Source: RGIG6178 sp045612885
Lineage (GTDB): Bacteria > Bacillota_I > Bacilli_A > RFN20 > DUOF01
Assembly: GCA_045612885.1 (NCBI GenBank)
Contig: JAZKZZ010000025.1
Coordinates: 1-40,012 of the forward strand
Direction of reading: 5' to 3'
DNA length: 40,012 bases
The notes beneath the pieces were generated by a model. It was not told where the DNA came from, ran no database searches, and saw only the letters and a program-made list of their open reading frames with translations. The position numbers were made by a program, and so were the translations under genes. Shown piece after piece: positions 35,325 through 40,012 of the stretch (positions within the stretch are counted from its first letter, which is position 1; every line of letters starts with the position of its first letter).

Positions 35325-35357
35325 AAGACAAGGAAATTATCCTTGTCTTTCTTTTTT
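35325..35357 (+). terminator. Terminator after the phospholipase D-family gene
   Basis: Ten-base stem AAGACAAGGA (35325-35334) with TCCTTGTCTT (35340-35349), then TCTTTTTTT. No T-run on the minus side; the stem overlaps the end of the DedA gene. Confidence 0.85.
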
Positions 35358-35960
35358 TCTGTTCTTATAGTAAAAAACAAAAATTAGAGAAAATATAACA
35401 AACCCCAATAATATCATCGCAATAGTTCTATATTGATTGAAATAAATAAGTATATCATCCCAATTACTTCCCATTTTGTATCCTAAAAATAATAATAGAG
35501 CATTCCAGACAATAGATCCTAGAATCGTGTATAAAACAAATTTAAATAAGTTCATTTTTCCCATTCCCGCAGGGATGGATATTAAACTTCTTATAATTGG
35601 AAAAAATCTTCCTATAAAAACACCAATATACCCTTTATTATTAAACCAAACACTAGCATTTTCTATATCATCAGGCTTCAATCTCAAAATTTTTCCACTC
35701 TTTCCTGATACCATTTTTTTCATCTTTTCTTTGTTTATCGTCATTCCTAAATAATATAAAACTAATGCTCCTAATAAAGAACCAATCGTAGAAAAAACAA
35801 TCATAAAAATTAAATTTAGATTAGAATAAGTAACCATAAATCCCCCAAATAACAATATTACTTCAGAAGGAATAGGAGGAAATATATTTTCAATAGCAAT
35901 TAATAAAAGTACACCAATATATCCAAATTGATTCATGATATTTATTACAAACTCATACAC
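35337..35960 (-). CDS. DedA family membrane protein
   Basis: 207 residues with AAGGAGTGATA before the ATG. The DedA/SNARE-associated pattern is clear: IENIFPPIPSEVILLFGGF near residues 24-42, and GRFFPIIRSLISIPAGM near 117-133, with hydrophobic helices around them and a basic C-terminal tail (YYKNRKKERQG). Members are undecaprenyl-phosphate or phospholipid flippase-type proteins needed for envelope integrity. The ribosome site falls within an inverted repeat (35963-36004). Confidence 0.93.
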   Translation of the reverse strand: MYEFVINIMNQFGYIGVLLLIAIENIFPPIPSEVILLFGGFMVTYSNLNLIFMIVFSTIGSLLGALVLYYLGMTINKEKMKKMVSGKSGKILRLKPDDIENASVWFNNKGYIGVFIGRFFPIIRSLISIPAGMGKMNLFKFVLYTILGSIVWNALLLFLGYKMGSNWDDILIYFNQYRTIAMILLGFVIFSLIFVFYYKNRKKERQG

Positions 35961-35962
35961 AT

Positions 35963-36004
35963 TATCACTCCTTGTACTCTTATTTTATTCATGTACGAGT
36001 GATA
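35963..36004. promoter_or_regulatory. Inverted repeat covering the dedA ribosome binding site
   Basis: Arms TATCACTC (35963-35970) and GAGTGATA (35997-36004) are perfect, with inner GTAC/GTAC pairs (35974-35977, 35993-35996). On the minus-strand transcript the downstream arm contains the GGAGTGATA ribosome site. It could be a hairpin that hides the site or an operator; the transcript start is unknown. Confidence 0.5.
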
Positions 36005-36012
36005 TTATTTAT

Positions 36013-36046
36013 TTAAAATAAAAAAGCTTAATTAACTTAAGCTTTT
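36013..36046 (-). terminator. Terminator after the LRR and coiled-coil genes
   Basis: Ten-base stem AAAAGCTTAA (36022-36031) with TTAAGCTTTT (36037-36046), then a T-rich run on the minus strand. It overlaps the coiled-coil gene's stop codon. Confidence 0.8.
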
Positions 36047-36278
36047 AATCTAAAGATTCTTTTAATTTCTTTGCCTCTTCAGTGATTTCTTGCATTAAAT
36101 CTGCAATTTTTTCATATTCACTAGCTAGTTTATTAAGATTTTTTAATCTAGTTTCATCACTTATAGATTTATTCTCTTCTAATTCTTTTTCTAGTTGTTC
36201 TAATTTAGCATATCTTTGACTTAACAATTCGTGTTTTTTTATCAATTCATTATATTTTTGTACTATCTTTTCATTCAT
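36045..36278 (-). CDS. Small coiled-coil protein
   Basis: 77 residues from the ATG at 36278, five bases after GGTTGGTGG; the ATG at 36302 has no ribosome site. Almost every residue is charged or Leu/Ile, with heptad spacing throughout: one long coiled coil, possibly hairpinned at the ENKSISDE break. No membrane segment and no recognised family. It follows the LRR-protein gene by 59 bases with no terminator between, so it is probably co-transcribed with it. Confidence 0.72.
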   Translation of the reverse strand: MNEKIVQKYNELIKKHELLSQRYAKLEQLEKELEENKSISDETRLKNLNKLASEYEKIADLMQEITEEAKKLKESLD

Positions 36279-36337
36279 GTTTTCCACCAACCTTATCTTC
36301 ATAATATACTATTAATCTTTTTTTTTCTATCATTCTA

Positions 36338-38539
36338 TTAGTTTTTTGAATTATATATACAAATTTGTCCTTTTTGCCAATCACCTGGATAATTAAAATC
36401 GATACCATAATTCCCATAGTTAACAGACATAATATATTCCAAATCATCGCTCTTATTAAAATATTGAATAAGAGCTGAAGATTTCTTTCCTAAGTATACT
36501 TTTTCGATACTAGTACCATTATTTTCATTATAATCATCTATAAATAATTTAAATGTATCTGTGTATTTTTTTACCAATTCTTCTTCTTTTTTACTACAAT
36601 ATATGTAATCTACATAAATAGCATTTATAACTATACACTTGGATTTTGGAATAACACTAAATACAGCCTTAGAGACTGGATTTCCTTCGTTATCATTCAT
36701 TACAAGTGTCTGAGTTAGAGGATCTAACACTGAGGCTATACATATTCCTTGACCTTTACCCTCAATGTGGCCACAACACCCGCTAAAATATCTAGCTACA
36801 GTAAGATTACGTGGATCACTTTTTTTAAGAAATTCATACATAAATTGAGAGAATTGCTTGCCAGATTCTAGAAATCTTCTTTTTTCTTTTCGTATATTTT
36901 CACTCACAAGGGACTCTGCTATTTTTCTTTCATTAAAAGTTTTAAATACAGTTTTAGATTTTCTAAAAGTTTCTTTTTGAGAATAAAACTTAGCTAATTC
37001 TTTAGCTAAGACTTTATCATCTTCACTCTCAATATCACCAAATTTTGTCTCACTAAAATAATCTACAAATTTGTCTAATGTAGGTTTTAAAGGACCATTA
37101 CTTTTAGAAATGTTAGTTTTTTGAACTTTATTATAATTCTCTAAACAAATTCCTAGAAAACTATGGTTATTTTTAGAATACATAGCTAAATTATAGAAAA
37201 ACGATAATTGCTTATCAGTAATATCTCGTATCATTTCTCTGTCTAAGTTTTTTAAAGTCAAGCATCCAACATACTCATCAATGTTAATGCCTTTAAATAC
37301 ATTTTTTTCTATTAATCTTAAAATAATTTGACTTGATTTATGTGATAACTCCTTATCGAACACACCTAGTGTATAACACAAAGCAAAAAAACTTTTTTCA
37401 GATTTAGCATCTGGTTTATAAGTGAATAATTTTTCACGCAACATTTTATAATTTTTGTAATAAGCATTAGTAAAGAAATCCTCATCTAATCCCATCTCTT
37501 TTAGTTCCAATAATGATATTAAAGGTACTTTTGCCAATAATTGGGTAATTTTATCTAAATTTTCATCTACGTAATCTAATGATTTTTTCGTGAAATTTTC
37601 CATTACTAAATTCGTAGTATCTATTTTTTTCCCCCTGTAAACAATTGTATTTATGCTATTACAATTAGAAAAAGCATTTCTACCAATCCTTATTTTATCA
37701 TTTTCGATTATTATCTCTTTTAAATTTGTACAATTCTTAAATGCTGATATTCTAACTTCATTTACACTTAAAGGTAATTTAACACTTTCTAACATTGAAC
37801 AATCTTGAAATGCGAACTCACCAATACAGGCAACTGACTCTGGTATAACAATATTTTTTAATTTAGAATTAGAAAAACAAGATCTTTCGATTTTATTAAT
37901 ATTATTTGAAAGTTTTATACTATATAAATAAGTATCACAAAAAGCTCCTTGTCCTATATATTTTACTGTATCAGGTAAAGTTAAAAAACGAACTCCACTT
38001 CTACTAAAAGCATAATTATCAATACTTTCTAATCCATCATTTAACTGTAAATCAAACAATTCTTTACACCCATAAAAAGCATGACTACCAATACATTTTA
38101 ATTTATTCGGCATATTTGCAATACGAAGTTTTTCACAAGACTTAAAAGCGTTATCTTTTATCTCTATAATCCCCGGCATTAAAACATTCTTAAATAAGTA
38201 ACATTCACTAAAAGCATTTTTTTCAATTACTGAAACAGATTCTGGTATATCTATACCTTCTAGAATTTCACATCCTTGAAACATACTTTCTGGTACAGTA
38301 TTTATATTGGTTGGTAAAACTACAGACTCTAAATTTTTACAATTTTTAAACAATGATTTTCCCATATATAAGATTTTAGAAGGAAATTCCACTATTTCTA
38401 ATGATTCCATATCAGAAAAACATTCATCTTCGAATACTTCAACACCTTTTTTAATAGTTAGATGCCTAATATTTCTATCTTGAAGTGTTTTAGACGTTAC
38501 TACTTTAATGTTTTTCTTCAATGTAACACTCTTGCCCAT
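36338..38539 (-). CDS. BspA-type leucine-rich-repeat protein with unnamed C-terminal domain
   Basis: 733 residues, GAGGTGA upstream. No signal peptide, so unlike most BspA-type proteins it appears cytoplasmic. Residues about 20-325 contain around 11 LRR_5 repeats of about 23 residues with the pattern xAFxxCxxLxxVxLPxxVxxI (for example NAFKSCEKLRIANMPNKLKC). A helical region (330-560) follows. The C-terminal part (about 570-733) has a Cys-rich core, YFSGCCGHIEGKGQGI near 584-598, then a mixed alpha/beta segment with LVMNDNEGNPVSKAVFSVI and CIVINAIYVDYIY. I believe this tail recurs on other LRR proteins of Firmicutes but cannot name it; an acetyltransferase-like fold is possible. Confidence 0.85.
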   Translation of the reverse strand: MGKSVTLKKNIKVVTSKTLQDRNIRHLTIKKGVEVFEDECFSDMESLEIVEFPSKILYMGKSLFKNCKNLESVVLPTNINTVPESMFQGCEILEGIDIPESVSVIEKNAFSECYLFKNVLMPGIIEIKDNAFKSCEKLRIANMPNKLKCIGSHAFYGCKELFDLQLNDGLESIDNYAFSRSGVRFLTLPDTVKYIGQGAFCDTYLYSIKLSNNINKIERSCFSNSKLKNIVIPESVACIGEFAFQDCSMLESVKLPLSVNEVRISAFKNCTNLKEIIIENDKIRIGRNAFSNCNSINTIVYRGKKIDTTNLVMENFTKKSLDYVDENLDKITQLLAKVPLISLLELKEMGLDEDFFTNAYYKNYKMLREKLFTYKPDAKSEKSFFALCYTLGVFDKELSHKSSQIILRLIEKNVFKGINIDEYVGCLTLKNLDREMIRDITDKQLSFFYNLAMYSKNNHSFLGICLENYNKVQKTNISKSNGPLKPTLDKFVDYFSETKFGDIESEDDKVLAKELAKFYSQKETFRKSKTVFKTFNERKIAESLVSENIRKEKRRFLESGKQFSQFMYEFLKKSDPRNLTVARYFSGCCGHIEGKGQGICIASVLDPLTQTLVMNDNEGNPVSKAVFSVIPKSKCIVINAIYVDYIYCSKKEEELVKKYTDTFKLFIDDYNENNGTSIEKVYLGKKSSALIQYFNKSDDLEYIMSVNYGNYGIDFNYPGDWQKGQICIYNSKN

Positions 38540-38653
38540 AAGTTCACCTCACAATCATCTACAATTATACCTCATCCTAACTATAAATAAAATGATTATT
38601 TTTTTAGTCAACTTTAAATATCTTAAAGCATATTTTTAAATAAGGTGAAATTT

Positions 38654-39856
38654 ATGAAAAAAATGAAAAAATATACTTTTGTAATTTCTATGTTTATAGC
38701 ATTGTTTTTAGCTACAATTGTAGGAATATTTGCAAGTGAAAATTTTGTTACTGCTATAGCACCACTTGGAGACATATTTGTAAACTTAATGTTCACACTA
38801 GTAGTTCCGTTAGTATTCTTTACGATTTCTAGCAGCATAGCAAATATGAACAAAGAAATTAAAATTTCAAAAATCCTCTCTAAAACTTTTTTAATATTCC
38901 TTATTACTAGTGCTATTAGTGCTTTAGTAATGTTAGTTGTAGTTATCTTTATTAATCCTGCTTCTAAAATTAGTATAAATGTGATTGATACTAATAATGA
39001 AAAACTAAATATATTAGAACAGATATCGCAAGCTATATCTGTTACTAACTTTTCAGATTTATTAACAAAAAATCATATGTTAGCACTTATTATCTTTTCA
39101 TTATTTTTTGGAATAAGTTTACGATATGTAGATAAGGAAGGAAAAGTATCAAAAGGAATAGAAGTATTATCCAACACAATGTTACAATTTGTTAAATTAA
39201 TAATGTATTATGCACCAATTGGAGTATTTGCATACTTTGCAAATCTTATAAAATCATATGGAAGTGATGTTATATCTACGTATCTAAGAACTTTTCTTAT
39301 ATACATTTGTGTATCTATTGTTTACTTTTTAGTGTTTTATACATTGTATGCTTATATTGCTAAAGGAAAAAAAGGAGTTAAATCTTTTTATAAAAATATT
39401 CTTTCTTCCTTAACATGTTCTTTAGCAACACAATCTTCTCTTGCTAGTTTACCAACTAATTTAGATACCGCCAAAAAGATAAAAATAGATGATAATGTAA
39501 GCAATATTTCTCTTCCTCTAGGAGCTACTGTTCATATGGAAGGATCTGCAATAGGATCAATTTTAAAAATATTCTTCCTATTTAGCGTCTTTAATATGCC
39601 TATAAATAGTATTTCAACATATATTGTAGCATTAATTATTGCTGTTGCTAGTGGAGTTGTAATGTCAGGAATTCCAGGTGGTGGTCTTATAGGAGAAATG
39701 CTAATCGTTTCTTTATATGGATTCCCACTAAGTGCTTTTACAATGATTGCTACAATTGGATGGCTAATAGATGCACCTGCTACGATGTTAAATGTATGTG
39801 GTGATATACCTAGTGCAATGCTTATAGAAAAAAGTATGAATAAAAGAAAAAGTTCC
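38654..39856 (+). CDS. DAACS (glutamate/dicarboxylate:cation) symporter
   Basis: 400-401 residues; the ATG at 38654 is six bases after AAGGTGA, while an upstream GTG overlaps it. Eight transmembrane helices plus re-entrant hairpins are apparent. The serine-rich hairpin 1 is SLATQSSLASLPTN; helix 7 has PLGATVHMEGSAIG for the usual NMDGT; hairpin 2 has SGIPGGG. Helix 8 reads LIDAPATMLNVCGD: Asp373, Asn380 and Asp384 match substrate- and cation-binding positions, but the Arg that pairs with the acidic side chain in aspartate and glutamate carriers is Ala376. It is therefore probably a neutral amino-acid or non-dicarboxylate carrier. The stop codon ends at about 39859. Confidence 0.92.
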
Positions 39857-39871
39857 TAGTAGGAACTTTTT
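39847..39871. terminator. Bidirectional terminator at the symporter 3' end
   Basis: Ten-base stem AAAAAGTTCC (39847-39856) with GGAACTTTTT (39862-39871) and a 5-base loop. A- and T-runs suit both the symporter and the convergent partial gene, whose stop it overlaps. Confidence 0.85.
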
Positions 39872-40012
39872 AAATTAATGATTTTGTATAGGTTATGTTA
39901 TAATCCACTATCGTAGCCAATAATTGATAATTTTCATTTCTTATGATTATATGTACATTATTTGATATAGAGTTATCACTTAATAACTTTGATAATGATG
40001 CCAAAAACAAAA
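39870..40012 (-). CDS. 3' end of an unknown minus-strand gene
   Basis: About 47 codons are open from the window edge to a TAA at 39870-39872; the other two minus frames are stopped early. The visible tail (SNNVHIIIRNENYQLLATIV) has no recognisable motif. Its position beside a bidirectional terminator supports a real gene, but no more can be said. Confidence 0.55.
   Translation of the reverse strand, partial: LFLASLSKLLSDNSISNNVHIIIRNENYQLLATIVDYNITYTKSLI

Noticed and set aside
1..40012. Mycoplasma-type code (TGA = Trp)
   Set aside because: TGA ends ftsY and the 668-residue gene at natural ends, and Trp is encoded by TGG throughout.
1..40012. CRISPR array, insertion sequence or prophage
   Set aside because: No regularly spaced direct repeats, transposase, integrase or phage structural genes were seen. 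The only tandem repeat noticed is the 15-base pair of copies at 30058-30087.

Overview
The window is about 40 kb of very AT-rich DNA from a low-GC Gram-positive bacterium. Ordinary genes end in TGA (for example ftsY at 17494), so TGA is a stop and this is not a Mycoplasma-type code. Strong AGGAGG-like ribosome sites, FTGC-type lipoboxes and the Bacillus-like order asp23-fakA-recG-plsX-rnc-ftsY-ylxM-ffh point to an uncultured, reduced gut lineage of Bacilli (RF39-like); the lineage is inference.

Bases 1-9254 (minus strand) hold a surface-oriented accessory block: a partial CvpA-like membrane protein, two unrecognised soluble proteins, and a 2122-residue secreted, membrane-anchored protein built of Ig-like modules. 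Bases 9412-11419 carry an unrecognised acidic protein, a Nudix hydrolase and a YwaF-like membrane protein; the last two are divergent around an inverted repeat. Then come efp, an orphan NMT1/SsuA-type substrate-binding lipoprotein, an RsuA-type pseudouridine synthase and lysS.

Bases 15583-24196 are one compact minus-strand housekeeping operon (Asp23 protein, fakA, recG, plsX, rnc, ftsY, a small membrane protein, ylxM, ffh). A good promoter lies at 24221-24249 and a terminator at 15524-15560. It links fatty-acid and phospholipid entry (fakA, plsX), recombination, RNA processing and the SRP pathway. Compared with Bacillus it lacks the fab genes, acpP and smc, and it has an extra three-helix membrane gene between ftsY and ylxM.

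Bases 24384-26968 contain the best candidate for an undescribed system: three overlapping plus-strand genes. The first is a 668-residue protein with a HepT-like N-terminal HEPN region (R71..H76) and a second R-x4-H motif (R374..H379). The second is an 89-residue protein resembling a minimal nucleotidyltransferase that has lost its catalytic motifs. The third is a 115-residue HepT-like protein whose motif histidine is replaced by Asn. It resembles a rewired HEPN/MNT toxin-antitoxin or defence module. It runs tail to tail into a lipoprotein pair: an active S1C-type serine protease and a downstream paralogue that has lost its catalytic His and Asp.

Bases 28693-40012 contain tRNA-Gly(GCC), an alpha/beta hydrolase, the lemA plus DUF2207 pair, an MFS transporter, a phospholipase D family protein, a DedA protein, a coiled-coil protein, a BspA-type leucine-rich-repeat protein with an unnamed C-terminal domain, a glutamate-type (DAACS) symporter lacking the usual substrate-carboxylate Arg, and the 3' end of an unknown gene. 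Convergent pairs are mostly separated by clear, often bidirectional, hairpin terminators. There is no insertion sequence, integrase, CRISPR array or phage structural gene.
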